NCBI GenBank assembly: GCA_023381535.1
Contig: JAMCSN010000226.1
Coordinates: 372,001-436,000, forward strand
Direction of reading: 5' to 3'
DNA from: Bacteroidota bacterium
Lineage (GTDB): Bacteria; Bacteroidota; Ignavibacteria; Ignavibacteriales; Melioribacteraceae
DNA length: 64,000 nt
Position numbers and translations under genes: made by a program. Shown piece after piece: positions 9,072 to 18,857 of this stretch. A model generated the notes under the pieces. The model ran no database searches, was not told the origin of the DNA, and saw only the letters and a program-made list of their open reading frames with translations. Every line of letters starts with the position of its first letter. Within the stretch, counting starts at the first letter, position 1.

Positions 9072-11093
9072 TTACTTCCACGAATCCGTTCTGAACGACG
9101 GGGCTGGGAGTCCCGCCTTATTGAATAAAGTTGCTTCCAAAGTATTTCCCCAGCAGTAACGAACCGCAACCGGATCTTCAATTTCTGGGGAGGAAACCAC
9201 AACAGTGTTCCCTTTAATTTCAACAGCCGCATCTTTGAAAACCGAATCTGAGCCGGCGATCTGAAAATTATTTTTCTCTTTGCTTAATCTTAATTGCAAA
9301 CCTGCGCCGTGTCTGAAAAAGAGAATAATTTTACCAGTTGTTTTTTTCATTGATGAATAAAGCGGTCCGGAGTAAACGAGTTTCTTTCCGTAATCTTTTG
9401 CTAGCGCCCAAAGCGCTAATCTGGTCCCGATTTCTTTCTTCTTTGCCGGATGAATATTTCCGTTATCGCCAATATCAAGAGTAACCGCCATCCCGGTTTT
9501 AGGAATTGATAACGAAAGAAATTGCGCCTCGCGTATTTTTTGAGATTGAACAGGGCTGCCGTAATCGAAAGGAGCAATTTGCGCAAAGTAAAACGAGAAA
9601 TTTTTCTGTTGCCAGTCATCCCGCCAATTAGAAATCAACAATGGTAGAAGGGCTTTATACAATTCCGGATGCTCAGTGTTCGATTCACCCTGATACCAAA
9701 TTGCACCTTTCACGGCGAATGGAACCACTGGAGAGATCATTCCATTATATAATGTTGTGGGAGAGTTTGCCGAAAAATCAAATGAAAGGTGAGGACGGTT
9801 ATTGTATTCTTCACCTGCGGCACCGTAGACATAAAATTTTTCGTATGAGTATTCTGCAACCGGAAGATATTTCCAATTTCCGGCGAGTGAAATATTTTCA
9901 TCGGAATCTTTAGGATGCAATTTCATTTGTTCCGGCAGACCCCACAATCCACCTCCTCCGCCGTAATCAATTACACGAACTGCAACGGTTAATGTTTTCT
10001 CCTTAACTAATTCTACCAGCACGGAATAAACGCGGTTGGTTTTCCAAAATCCTTCTCCTTCGTATCCGCCAACCTTCGCCCCGTTAACGTATGTAACATC
10101 TATGTCATCAATCGGACCGAGTTCGAGAATTAATTCTTTATTGAGCCAAGCCGCGGGCACCTCAACTTTTTTTCTGTACCAAACAACCCCGTCAAAATTT
10201 CCGACCTCGGAATTTTCCCAGTCGCCGGGAAGTTTCATTTCTTTCCAGCGGCTGTCGTCATATTCTTCGGCAGAGCATGTGCTGTCATTGAAATGAAGAT
10301 TTTGCCATCGGGAAATTTTTTCTTTTTTCGAAACATCAATAATTGGTTTTGCGTTCAGCCAGGCATTTAATACTTGCAATTCCACTTTACCATTTTGGAT
10401 TTTTTCAAAAATAGATTTGTATTGATCGATCCGTGAAATGTATTTGCCGCTTATCCAGGACTCGATAGGAGTTCCGCCCCAGCTGGCATGAATTAAACCA
10501 AGCGGAATTTTTAATTCATCATATAACTTCTTTCCAAAGAAGTAAGCGGTAGCGCTAAATTTAGCAGCGGTTGTTGGAGTCGATTCAGACCAGCTCCCCT
10601 TGCAGTCAAATTCCGGTTTGTCGGAAACCGAATGCGCAACGGTGAACAATCTGATTTTAGAATTTGTCGAATTTCTTATTGCCTCGTCCGAACCTTCAAC
10701 CGGCGCATCGGGAAGCCAGCCTTCAAGCGGCATCTCCATGTTCGATTGACCCGAGCAAATCCAAACTTCTCCAATCATCACGTTAGTAAAGGTTACAGTA
10801 TCGCGGTCGGTTTGAATTCTTATTTTGTAAGGTCCACCGGCAGTTGGTGTTTTAATTTTAACTTTCCAAAGACTATCGTTTCCGGCGACAGTCTTCGTTG
10901 CAGCGCCCCAGCTTGCTCTAACAAACACGATTTGATTGGGAATTGCTTTCCCCCAGACTGGCGCGAGAGTCTTTTGCTGCAGCACCATATTATCGCCGAA
11001 GACCGCAGGTAATTCAATCTGGGCTTGAAGAAAATTCGTTGCAAAAAAAAGAAGAAAAGTTATATATCGAATGATGGATTGTTTCATTAGCAT
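9072..11093 (-). CDS. Secreted sialate O-acetylesterase-like protein
   Basis: About 673 residues. The ATG at 11093 follows an AGGA site and opens a signal peptide (MLMKQSIIRYITFLLFFATN... ending LQAQ). The catalytic SGQSNMEMPL block lies near residue 113, and WYQGESNTEHPELY near 465 matches the SGNH/GDSL-type sialate O-acetylesterase family. Between them lies a beta-galactosidase-like jelly-roll insertion (GVVWYRKKVEVPAAW, about residues 290-410). The predicted role is removal of acetyl groups from sugars such as acetylated sialic acids or hemicellulose outside the cytoplasm. The gene is alone and flanked by repeat E, suggesting acquisition. Confidence 0.85.
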   Translation of the reverse strand: MLMKQSIIRYITFLLFFATNFLQAQIELPAVFGDNMVLQQKTLAPVWGKAIPNQIVFVRASWGAATKTVAGNDSLWKVKIKTPTAGGPYKIRIQTDRDTVTFTNVMIGEVWICSGQSNMEMPLEGWLPDAPVEGSDEAIRNSTNSKIRLFTVAHSVSDKPEFDCKGSWSESTPTTAAKFSATAYFFGKKLYDELKIPLGLIHASWGGTPIESWISGKYISRIDQYKSIFEKIQNGKVELQVLNAWLNAKPIIDVSKKEKISRWQNLHFNDSTCSAEEYDDSRWKEMKLPGDWENSEVGNFDGVVWYRKKVEVPAAWLNKELILELGPIDDIDVTYVNGAKVGGYEGEGFWKTNRVYSVLVELVKEKTLTVAVRVIDYGGGGGLWGLPEQMKLHPKDSDENISLAGNWKYLPVAEYSYEKFYVYGAAGEEYNNRPHLSFDFSANSPTTLYNGMISPVVPFAVKGAIWYQGESNTEHPELYKALLPLLISNWRDDWQQKNFSFYFAQIAPFDYGSPVQSQKIREAQFLSLSIPKTGMAVTLDIGDNGNIHPAKKKEIGTRLALWALAKDYGKKLVYSGPLYSSMKKTTGKIILFFRHGAGLQLRLSKEKNNFQIAGSDSVFKDAAVEIKGNTVVVSSPEIEDPVAVRYCWGNTLEATLFNKAGLPAPSFRTDSWK

Positions 11094-11119
11094 GTCCGCA
11101 TTCCTATGGTTAAAATTTT

Positions 11120-11176
11120 TTATTGTGAAAAATATTATCTGTAATTTCAGATAGAACATAATAAAAATTTCTTTTG
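11120..11176. repeat. Direct repeat E, copy 2: leader upstream of the sialate esterase
   Basis: Second copy of the 57 bp at 8917-8973, about 91% identical. It starts 27 bp upstream of the sialate esterase start codon and ends about 58 bp before the aldehyde dehydrogenase gene. It may carry a promoter for the leftward genes at both places. Confidence 0.75.
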
Positions 11177-11233
11177 GTAGAAAAGTATTGTGCTTTACAA
11201 ACTGGTGAAAGTTGAAATTAAAATGGAGTGCAC

Positions 11234-12598
11234 ATGTCAATCCAAACAATTAACCCGGCAAATGGAAAGGTGCTGAAATCTTATCCCGAATTAACGAGCG
11301 ATGAAGTTCTTAATGCAATCGAAAAAGCTGATGAGTCGTTTAAACATTGGAGTGAAACTAATTTCAGTTACCGTTTACAATTAATGAAAAACACCGCGGA
11401 AATTTTACGCGGCGGAAAAGAACATTACGGAAGAATCCTAACATTGGAAATGGGAAAGACAATTACGCAAGCTATTGCCGAAGTGGAAAAGTGTTCTTGG
11501 GTTTGCGATTACTATGCAGATAATTCGGAAAAAATTCTTGGTGATGAAATTGTAAAAACCGATGCATCCGAAAGCTACATTCGTTTTGACCCTTTAGGAA
11601 TTATACTTGCCGTTATGCCTTGGAATTTTCCATTCTGGCAAGTGTTCCGTTTTGCTGCGCCGGCTCTCATGGCGGGAAATGTTTGTCTGCTTAAGCACGC
11701 TTCAAATGTGCCGATGAGCGCGATTGCGATTGAAGAAATTTTTATGAAAGCCGGTTTTCCAATCGGTACTTTCAAAACTTTGCTTGTTGGGTCTGCATTA
11801 GTGAAAGAAATTATCGAACATCCAAAAGTGAAAGCTGCAACACTAACCGGAAGCGAGCCAGCAGGCAAAAATGTTGCGCAAACTTGCGGTTCAAAATTGA
11901 AAAAAACGGTTATGGAGCTCGGCGGCAGCGATCCGTTCATTGTTCTCGAAGACGCGGACATTGATCAAGCAGTGAAAACCGCTGTTACGGCGCGGTTAAT
12001 CAACAACGGACAAAGCTGCATTGCGGCAAAACGATTTATTGTTGTAGAAAAAAATTATGATGAGTTCGAAAAGAAATTTGTCGATAGAATGAAAAACACG
12101 AAAGTCGGCGACCCGTTAAAGCACGAAACCGAACTTGGTCCGATTGCGCGCGAAGACCTTTTGTTGGAACTCGATCAGCAAGTGAAACAGTCCGTTGCGA
12201 AAGGTGCTGTTGTTCTCTGCGGCGGAAAACGGATTGCACGCGAAGGATTTTTTTATGAACCAACTGTTGTTGCAAATCTTAAAAAGGGTATGCCTGCTTA
12301 CGACGACGAAATTTTCGGTCCTGTCGCAAGTTTGATTAAAGTGAAAGATGAAAAAGATGCCGTTGCAATTGCCAACGATTCATCGTTCGGGCTGGGCGCT
12401 TCATTGTGGACTGCAAATATTTCCAAAGCAAAAGAACTGGCAAGAGAAATTCAATCCGGTTCCGTGTTCATAAACGGCATGGTAAAATCTGATCCTCGTC
12501 TGCCGTTCGGCGGTATAAAAAATTCCGGCTATGGTAGAGAACTTTCTCATTACGGCATTAAAGAGTTTGTAAATATTAAAACCGTGTGGATTAAATAG
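11234..12598 (+). CDS. NAD(P)-dependent aldehyde dehydrogenase (succinate-semialdehyde type)
   Basis: The 454-residue product has the family landmarks: MPWNFPFWQVFRFAAPALMAGN (cofactor strand), LTGSEPAGKNVA, the catalytic Glu in MELGGSDPF near residue 226, the nucleophile Cys in NNGQSCIAAKRF near 261, and DEIFGPVASLI. The short length and NGMVKSDPRLPFGGIKNSGYGREL ending are typical of SSADH-like enzymes that oxidise succinate semialdehyde or similar aldehydes. The substrate is not provable here. The ATG at 11234 follows GGAG; a GTG two codons upstream is the alternative. Confidence 0.85.
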   Translation: MSIQTINPANGKVLKSYPELTSDEVLNAIEKADESFKHWSETNFSYRLQLMKNTAEILRGGKEHYGRILTLEMGKTITQAIAEVEKCSWVCDYYADNSEKILGDEIVKTDASESYIRFDPLGIILAVMPWNFPFWQVFRFAAPALMAGNVCLLKHASNVPMSAIAIEEIFMKAGFPIGTFKTLLVGSALVKEIIEHPKVKAATLTGSEPAGKNVAQTCGSKLKKTVMELGGSDPFIVLEDADIDQAVKTAVTARLINNGQSCIAAKRFIVVEKNYDEFEKKFVDRMKNTKVGDPLKHETELGPIAREDLLLELDQQVKQSVAKGAVVLCGGKRIAREGFFYEPTVVANLKKGMPAYDDEIFGPVASLIKVKDEKDAVAIANDSSFGLGASLWTANISKAKELAREIQSGSVFINGMVKSDPRLPFGGIKNSGYGRELSHYGIKEFVNIKTVWIK

Positions 12599-12692
12599 TT
12601 ATTGGTTGTTGGTGATTAGTGCTTGGTTTGAAACTTTACTGATAAATGGCTGTCGATATTGAATCAGTTGCGCTTACGATAGTATGCAGCCT

Positions 12693-13295
12693 TTACTTTT
12701 TCGAGCCGTAGCGAAATGGCTTAACTCGTTGCCCCGCTTCGCTGTCGCGGATTAAAATTTCTAGTCGGTTAAGTCTAGTTGATTCCTGCTTCGCGCTCGT
12801 TACCCAATGGGCGGTTACCCGCTGAATCGAAGGAGGCAAAGAATCGAAAAACGCCCACGCTTTCTTATTTGCTTGAATTTTCTTCTTGTAGCGTATTGGA
12901 AATTCAACAGGAGTGTTTTCGTAAGTATAAATCTTGGATTTATTTTCCTTTCTCTTCTCGAATGCCGCCAAGCCGGCGGGTTTCATCAATCCGAGCTTCG
13001 TCAACTCTTCAACTTTTTTTATGTTTATCGCGCTCCAAACGCTGGTTGGCTTTCTGTGAGTAAAGCGAATGCAGTAACTTTCGCCGTCAATCGATCTACG
13101 GATTCCATCAATCCATCCGAAGCAGAGCGCTTCATCTATTGATTGCGGCCAAGTAACGCTGGGTTTGCCGCTGTCAACCTTGTAATAACCCACTATCAGT
13201 TCGGTTTTCTTTTCGTGATTTTTTTCAAACCACTTTCTCATGTCGGATTGAGTTGCAAAGAAAGTCGGCTTTGTATGTGTGTTATTTTTTTTCAA
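12693..13295 (-). CDS. YdeI/OmpD-associated family protein
   Basis: The 200-residue protein matches the YdeI-like family: TFFATQSDMRKWFEKNH at the N-terminus, ELIVGYYKV, the WPQSIDEALCFGWIDGIR hallmark, then RFTHRKPTSVWSAINIKKVEELTKLGLM and a helical C-terminus. Function in this family is poorly defined. The start is a TTG inside the end of the upstream SRPBCC gene (14-bp overlap), implying co-translation. The first ATG is 18 codons further in and would cut into the conserved N-terminus. Confidence 0.75.
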   Translation of the reverse strand: MKKNNTHTKPTFFATQSDMRKWFEKNHEKKTELIVGYYKVDSGKPSVTWPQSIDEALCFGWIDGIRRSIDGESYCIRFTHRKPTSVWSAINIKKVEELTKLGLMKPAGLAAFEKRKENKSKIYTYENTPVEFPIRYKKKIQANKKAWAFFDSLPPSIQRVTAHWVTSAKQESTRLNRLEILIRDSEAGQRVKPFRYGSKK

Positions 13296-13713
13296 TTAAC
13301 TTTTTCATTTCTTCTAAAATGTATTTCCAGTTCTGTTCGGAATGAGTGCATGCATCTTCGGTTGCGATATTATCCTGTGTGACAACCAATTTCGTTCCGC
13401 CGGTTCCAACAGTTAAAGCATAAGAAATGGTTGCATAATTTTCCGGTTTATCTTCGAGACCGGAGAACGAACTCAAATAATTATACCGAAATAATTTTTC
13501 CGGCACAACTTCCAGAATTATACCTTTATCCAAGTATTCTTTTCCCTCCCACGAACCCTTGAATTGCAGAGAACTTCCCGCCTTCCAATCGGAGACCGCT
13601 TCCGTTCCGAAAAAATATTGTTTAATGATTTTTGGATTTGTGAGTGCGTCCCACACTTCCGATGCTGATGCTGTTGTGTTAATCTCGACTTTTGCGACAT
13701 ATGTATTTTCCAT
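13282..13713 (-). CDS. SRPBCC/AHSA1-type START-fold protein
   Basis: The 143-residue product shows the AHSA1/CalC pattern: YVAKVEINTTASASEVWDALTNPKIIKQYFFG at the N-terminus, a central strand GIILEVVPEKLFRYNYLSSF, and the C-terminal helix EQNWKYILEEMKKLI. The family folds into a hydrophobic cavity; the ligand is unknown. The ATG at 13713 follows AAAGGA with 7-nt spacing. It is the first gene of a pair with the YdeI-like gene and is divergent from the AraC-type regulator, which may control it. Confidence 0.8.
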   Translation of the reverse strand: MENTYVAKVEINTTASASEVWDALTNPKIIKQYFFGTEAVSDWKAGSSLQFKGSWEGKEYLDKGIILEVVPEKLFRYNYLSSFSGLEDKPENYATISYALTVGTGGTKLVVTQDNIATEDACTHSEQNWKYILEEMKKLIEKK

Positions 13714-13873
13714 AACGGAATCCTTTCTAGAGTGATGTTTAAAAATAAATTTTTTAATCAAATTGTGTATTGTAAAAACGCGACTTAAAAACATTTTGTT
13801 TATTTTGTATTTGTCTCTAAGCTTGATATTGCTTGATATAAAAATTCCGTATGAAAGGAGTTAACGAAAGAAT

Positions 13874-14695
13874 TTGGCGGAATTAAAAAAAGAGAATCCA
13901 CGCGGAATACTTAATCCCAACAAAGGAAAAGAAAAATTCAAACTTGTTCGGTATGTTCCTTCCGAAGAGATCGCTTTCTTTGTCGAGCATTTTTGGATTG
14001 TGGAATGGGACCTTCGCGGAAACGATCCGTTTGTTTCGGAAACGCTTCCTCATCCGTGCGTACACATTGTTTTTGAAAAAGAACGATCATACGTGATCGG
14101 TGTGACAAAGGAAAAATTTTCACGCACTCTCGTTGACAAAGGAATTGTATTCGGCATCAAATTTAAGCCGGGTGGATTCTACCCGTTTGTGAAAAAATCG
14201 GTCTCTTCGTTTACCAATCGACTGATAGATTTGACCGACATATTTGGAGACGGTTCGGATTCGATTGAGAAAACCATTTTGAATTTGAGTAGCCATGATG
14301 AAATGACAGCATGTGCCGAGAAGTTTCTTCATGAAATTTTGCCGGCACGAGACGCAAATATTGCAACGATCAATAAAATTGCAGAGCAGATAATTGCCGA
14401 CCGGAAAATAATTAGAGTTGATGATCTGGTCGATCTGTTCAAGTTAAACAAAAGACAACTGCAGCGACTCTTTAATGAATATGTCGGCGTCAATCCGAAG
14501 TGGATGATTAAATGTTATAGACTTCACGAAGCGGCAGAACAACTTGCGAGTACTGCTAATATTGATTTGACAAAGTTGGCGATCGACCTTGGCTATTACG
14601 ATCAAGCGCATTTCATAAAGGATTTTAGATCTATCGTTGGTAAACCGCCGGAACAATATGCAAAATATATTTCAACAAATTTTCAAAAAGGTTAG
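13874..14695 (+). CDS. AraC-family transcriptional regulator
   Basis: The 273-residue protein has an N-terminal sensor region of the DUF6597 kind (YVPSEEIAFFVEHFWIVEWDL; TLPHPCVHIVFEKER; GIKFKPGGFYPFV) and a C-terminal AraC DNA-binding domain. In that domain DLVDLFKLNKRQLQRLFNEYVGVNPKWM is the first helix-turn-helix and DLGYYDQAHFIKDFRSIVGKPPEQY the second. The start is TTG at 13874 with AAAGGAG some 14 nt upstream. It is divergent from the SRPBCC/YdeI pair and only 7 bp ahead of the Tag glycosylase, so it probably shares an operon with the latter. Confidence 0.85.
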   Translation: MAELKKENPRGILNPNKGKEKFKLVRYVPSEEIAFFVEHFWIVEWDLRGNDPFVSETLPHPCVHIVFEKERSYVIGVTKEKFSRTLVDKGIVFGIKFKPGGFYPFVKKSVSSFTNRLIDLTDIFGDGSDSIEKTILNLSSHDEMTACAEKFLHEILPARDANIATINKIAEQIIADRKIIRVDDLVDLFKLNKRQLQRLFNEYVGVNPKWMIKCYRLHEAAEQLASTANIDLTKLAIDLGYYDQAHFIKDFRSIVGKPPEQYAKYISTNFQKG

Positions 14696-14702
14696 GCGAG
14701 TT

Positions 14703-15305
14703 ATGAAAAAGAAAATCGCTTCTTTAACAGTATCAAGTATCAAACAACCAGTATCCAGATGTGCCTGGGCGGGGAATGATCCGCTCTATCAAAAATATCA
14801 TGATGAAGAATGGGGTGTTCCGGTTCACGATGATCGCAAACTTTTTGAAATGTTGATTCTTGAAGGCGCGCAAGCCGGCTTAAGCTGGATTACTATTCTA
14901 AGGAAAAGAGAAAATTACCGTAAGGCATTCAACAATTTTGATGCAAAAAAAATTGCAAAGTATGATTCGAAAAAAATGAAAGAGCTTTTGCAGAACGAAG
15001 GAATTGTACGCAACAAATTAAAAATTGCCGCTGCCATTCAAAATGCAAAAATCTTTCTGGATGTGCAGAAAGAATTTGGTTCGTTTGATAAATACATCTG
15101 GCAGTTTGTTGGCGGGAAACCAATTGTAAACAAGCGGAAATCGCTCAAAGAAGTTCCGCCGAGGACAAAAGAATCCGACGCGATGAGCAAAGATTTGAAA
15201 AAGCGTGGATTCAAATTTGTCGGCTCAACTATTTGTTATGCCTTCATGCAAGCGGTGGGAATGGTTAACGATCATACCGTAGATTGTTTTACGTATAAAA
15301 AGTAA
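14703..15305 (+). CDS. tag: DNA-3-methyladenine glycosylase I
   Basis: The 200-residue product carries the Tag signature: RCAWAGNDPLYQKYHDEEWGVP near the N-terminus, with zinc ligand and base-pocket residues, LFEMLILEGAQAGLSWITILRKRENYR, and the C-terminal GFKFVGSTICYAFMQAVGMVNDHTVDCF with the remaining Cys/His ligands. It excises 3-methyladenine from alkylated DNA. The ATG at 14703 is preceded by AGGCGAG. In-frame codons further upstream lie inside the AraC gene and are unlikely to be used. Confidence 0.92.
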   Translation: MKKKIASLTVSSIKQPVSRCAWAGNDPLYQKYHDEEWGVPVHDDRKLFEMLILEGAQAGLSWITILRKRENYRKAFNNFDAKKIAKYDSKKMKELLQNEGIVRNKLKIAAAIQNAKIFLDVQKEFGSFDKYIWQFVGGKPIVNKRKSLKEVPPRTKESDAMSKDLKKRGFKFVGSTICYAFMQAVGMVNDHTVDCFTYKK

Positions 15306-15512
15306 AATTGAAGAATGAGTCTACTCTAAAAAGGTATTTCAGTTGCCCAAAAGTTACGATTCCGGTATAAATTAGCAGCAGAAAAATTCGAAAATGACCT
15401 TTTTAGATTCGCCTCATAAATGAAAGGATTAGTCTTTCTCTGTGGAACCCTGTGTTAAAAAGTGTCACAGAGTAACACTGAGAGCCACAGAGAATTTGTG
15501 CGGCTCAAGTAA

Positions 15513-18089
15513 TTAATCGAAAAGTTTTTCTACAAACATCAACGCTTCATCAATTTTTGAAACATCTTTTCCGCCAGCAGTTGCAAGGTGAGGACGACCA
15601 CCGCCGCCGCCGCCTACAATTTTTGCAAGATCACCAACAATTTTTCCCGCAGACATTTTCTTTTCTTTGATCAAATCATCCGAAACAACCGCAACGATAC
15701 CAACCTTGCCGTCAACTTCCGAAATTAAAACTCCCACACCGCTCTTTATCTTTTCTCGCAATTCATCACCCATGGATTTAAGTTCTTCCATGTTCGATGC
15801 ATCAACTTTGCCTTTGTAAATTTTTATTCCGTTTACATCGGAAGAAGCAGACGCGATAGAATTAATCCCGCCGAGTTTTTCTTTCAGTTTTAATTCTGCC
15901 AATTCCTTTTCAAGTTTTCTCTTCTCTTCCGTAATTTCATTAATTCTCAATTCGCCATTCTCAATTCTCAATTGCATCTCTTTCAATAATTTTTCCGTTC
16001 CAGCTCCCGTTACTGCTTCAATTCTGCGCACACCGCTTGCAATGGAAGATTCATTTACAATTTTGAACAAACCGATCTGAGAACTGTTCTGAACATGAGT
16101 GCCGCCGCAAAATTCCATTGTGAAATCGCCGAACTGAACGACGTTAACTTTATCGCCGTATTTGTCTCCAAAGAACATAAGCGCGCCCATCTTCTTGGCT
16201 TTTTCAAAAGGTGTATTGCGGTGGTGATTCAACGGCAAATTTTCACGCAGCTTTTCATTAACCAAGGATTCAATCGCCTCGAGTTCCGATTCGCGCACTT
16301 TTTCAAAATGTGAAAAATCGAAACGAAGACGATCCGGACCAACATAAGAGCCTGCTTGCTGAACATGCGTCCCGAGAATTTCTCTTAATGCCCTGTGCAG
16401 AAAATGAGTGACGGAATGATTCCGCATGATGTCCCATCTTCTGTTTTCATCAACTTGAGCCGTTACTTTCATTCCATGTTCTAGTTTTACATTTGCTTCG
16501 TTTTCTAAAATGTGCACAACTTGATTGTTAATCTTTACAAGATCTATCACACGAAGATGTGTATCGCCAATGAAAATGCTGCCAGCATCGTCCACTTGTC
16601 CGCCCGATTCAACATAGAACGGAGTCTTATCGAGAACAACAAACGATTGACTGCCGGAATTTTTTAAGCCCACAATCTTTGCTTCACTTTTCAACTGATC
16701 ATAACCGGTGAATTCAGTGGGCGAAGTTGATGTTAAGTTAAAGTCGTCCAACTTGTCGATAACAATATTCACGGAAGCGAGTTTATCTTTTGTTGATTTA
16801 CGCGCACGGGCTTTTTGTTCATCCATCAGCTCATTAAAACGAACTTCGTCAATTGTGAATCCTTGCTCGCGTGCCATCACATTTGTCAAATCAACCGGGA
16901 AACCGAAAGTATCATATAGTTTGAATACATCCTCACCGGGAATTGCTTTTTCATTCTTAGCATTTAACTTCTTAACGAGCGCATCGAATAATTCAATTCC
17001 GCGATCCAAAGTTGCGTTGAAACTTTCTTCTTCGGCTTTGATAATTTTTTCAATGTTTGTTCGGTTCGATTGAATTTCCGGAAAGACGTGACTGAAATTA
17101 TCTGCAACAACTCCGACCAATTTATAAAGGAACGGTTCCTTTAGATTTATTTTTCGCCCGTAACGTGCAGCGCGGCGGAGAATACGCCGCAGAACGTACC
17201 CGCGTCCTTCATTGCCAGGTGTAGCGCCGTCTGCAATCGCAAATGTTAAAGTCCGTATATGATCTGCAACAACGCGCATCGAAATCATATCCACTTCATT
17301 TTTATACTTCACGCCCGATAGTTTAGCAATCGCATCAATGATCGGCATGAAAACGTCGGTATCGTAGTTCGAACCTTTCTTTTGAAGCACGGCGCACACG
17401 CGCTCAAATCCCATTCCGGTATCAACATGTTTGGAAGGAAGGTCGTGGAGTTTTCCTTTTTCATCGCGGTTGTATTGGATGAAAACCAAATTCCAAATTT
17501 CAATGCACTCCGGCACACCGGCGTTAACGTACTTCGGGTTATCGTAATCATCGCTTAAGTTAATATGAATTTCCGAGCACGGACCGCACGGACCTGCCTC
17601 GCCCATTTCCCAAAAATTATCTTTCTCATCAAAACGTAAAATGTGTTTTGGATTTATATCAGTCTCGCTCTTCCAATAATTGAGCGCCTCGTCATCTGTC
17701 CGGTAAACTGTTGCCCATAATCTTTCCTTCGGAAGTTTCCAAACTTCCGTGAGTAATTCCCACGCCCATTTGATCGCTTCTTTTTTATAGTAATCACCAA
17801 ATGACCAGTTGCCGAGCATTTCAAAAAACGTGTGGTGATAGGTATCGTGACCTACTTCTTCGAGATCGTTGTGTTTTCCGGAAACACGGATGCACTTTTG
17901 TGTATCGGCGGCGCGTTTATAATCGCGGGTTCCCGTTCCAAGAAAAACGTCTTTGAATTGATTCATGCCGGCATTCGTAAAAAGCAAAGTTGGATCGTCG
18001 TACGGAACGACAGGCGCGCTTGGAACTATTCTGTGTTCTTTACTTTTGAAAAAATCTAAAAACTGTTGTCGAATTTCGTTTGATGTCAT
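15513..18089 (-). CDS. alaS: Alanyl-tRNA synthetase
   Basis: The 858 residues are close to the usual length for AlaRS. The N-terminal class II core starts MTSNEIRQQFLDFFKSKEHRIVPSAPVVP and has LFTNAGMNQFKDVFLG and GNEGRGYVLRRILRRA. The editing domain has HSVTHFLHRAL near residue 555 and FCGGTHV near 662, supplying the zinc-binding His/Cys set. The C-terminal Ala domain ends in a GGGGGGRPHLATAGG oligomerisation stretch. It charges tRNA-Ala and clears misacylated Ser or Gly. It is monocistronic with no leader structure that I can see. Confidence 0.97.
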   Translation of the reverse strand: MTSNEIRQQFLDFFKSKEHRIVPSAPVVPYDDPTLLFTNAGMNQFKDVFLGTGTRDYKRAADTQKCIRVSGKHNDLEEVGHDTYHHTFFEMLGNWSFGDYYKKEAIKWAWELLTEVWKLPKERLWATVYRTDDEALNYWKSETDINPKHILRFDEKDNFWEMGEAGPCGPCSEIHINLSDDYDNPKYVNAGVPECIEIWNLVFIQYNRDEKGKLHDLPSKHVDTGMGFERVCAVLQKKGSNYDTDVFMPIIDAIAKLSGVKYKNEVDMISMRVVADHIRTLTFAIADGATPGNEGRGYVLRRILRRAARYGRKINLKEPFLYKLVGVVADNFSHVFPEIQSNRTNIEKIIKAEEESFNATLDRGIELFDALVKKLNAKNEKAIPGEDVFKLYDTFGFPVDLTNVMAREQGFTIDEVRFNELMDEQKARARKSTKDKLASVNIVIDKLDDFNLTSTSPTEFTGYDQLKSEAKIVGLKNSGSQSFVVLDKTPFYVESGGQVDDAGSIFIGDTHLRVIDLVKINNQVVHILENEANVKLEHGMKVTAQVDENRRWDIMRNHSVTHFLHRALREILGTHVQQAGSYVGPDRLRFDFSHFEKVRESELEAIESLVNEKLRENLPLNHHRNTPFEKAKKMGALMFFGDKYGDKVNVVQFGDFTMEFCGGTHVQNSSQIGLFKIVNESSIASGVRRIEAVTGAGTEKLLKEMQLRIENGELRINEITEEKRKLEKELAELKLKEKLGGINSIASASSDVNGIKIYKGKVDASNMEELKSMGDELREKIKSGVGVLISEVDGKVGIVAVVSDDLIKEKKMSAGKIVGDLAKIVGGGGGGRPHLATAGGKDVSKIDEALMFVEKLFD

Positions 18090-18277
18090 GGGCTACACTT
18101 TTTTTTCTTGAGGCAAATATAATAAAAATCGTCGTGAGCAAGTCAGCGTGCGGCGATAAGGCAGAACACTCACGCAACATTTCAATTTTGAAGCTCGGAA
18201 GCGCGCTCAACCGCATTGCTATTTAGCATCAGTAATCATACTTTTGACTGTAATTTTTCATCAACAATTGGTGACGG

Positions 18278-18856
18278 TTGTCAAGATTTAAAGAATTATC
18301 AGACTTAGAATTGATGCAGGAAATTGCACGATTTGAATCCCGCGCATTAGAAGAATTATACGATCGTTACTCGCCGCTCCTCTACACAATCGTTAAGAAA
18401 ATCGCACCAGATCAAGCTACTGCCGATCAAATCTTGATCGAAATTTTTGTTATTGTTTGGAGAAAAGTAAGCAAGTTCGATCCAAGCACCGGAAATGTTT
18501 TCAGCTGGCTGGTTACATTGGCGCGCAACAAAGCAGTTGACACGTTACGAAGAGAACGTTTGGCAACGGCAACAACACAGTTTTATGATGATGAATACGA
18601 AGACTACAGCATACTTCCTACTTTTCCTCCCGACATGGATAGTTTGGATTTCAATACGGCGTTTACTTTAAAACCGAAAATTGAACAGGCATTAGGACGG
18701 CTTACCGATACTCAGAAATATGTTTTACATCTTGCTTATTACGAAGGATATGCAGTTGATGAAATAGCAGACAAGCTTAACGTTCCGGTTGAAACGGTTC
18801 GAAGCAAAGTAATGACGGCTCTTCACAGTTTACGCGATTCGTTGGTGAGAGAATAA
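18278..18856 (+). CDS. ECF-type RNA polymerase sigma factor (SigK-like)
   Basis: The 192-residue protein has sigma region 2 (ALEELYDRYSPLLYTIVKKIAPDQATADQILIEIFVIVWRK, then SWLVTLARNKAVDTLRRER) and region 4 (ALGRLTDTQKYVLHLAYYEGYAVDEIADKLNVPVETVRSKVMTALHSLRDSL). The start is a TTG at 18278 after GGTGACGG; an in-frame ATG lies 12 codons further on. The anti-sigma gene begins 1 bp after its stop, the normal arrangement for a sigma kept inactive at the membrane. Confidence 0.9.
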   Translation: MSRFKELSDLELMQEIARFESRALEELYDRYSPLLYTIVKKIAPDQATADQILIEIFVIVWRKVSKFDPSTGNVFSWLVTLARNKAVDTLRRERLATATTQFYDDEYEDYSILPTFPPDMDSLDFNTAFTLKPKIEQALGRLTDTQKYVLHLAYYEGYAVDEIADKLNVPVETVRSKVMTALHSLRDSLVRE

Positions 18857-18857
18857 A

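Noticed and set aside
9600..11050. Rightward open frames of up to 126 codons opposite the sialate esterase
   Set aside because: They are shadows of the esterase codons, with no ribosome site or protein-like composition.
12599..12692. Possible gene-tail repeat after the aldehyde dehydrogenase
   Set aside because: The short gattagtg phrases are common low-information words here and do not match the end of either neighbouring gene.
15345..15365. AAAAGTTACGATT shared with the prfA island end (62726-62738) as an insertion-site motif
   Set aside because: Thirteen bases with no further similarity; not found at the other cargo junctions, so probably chance.
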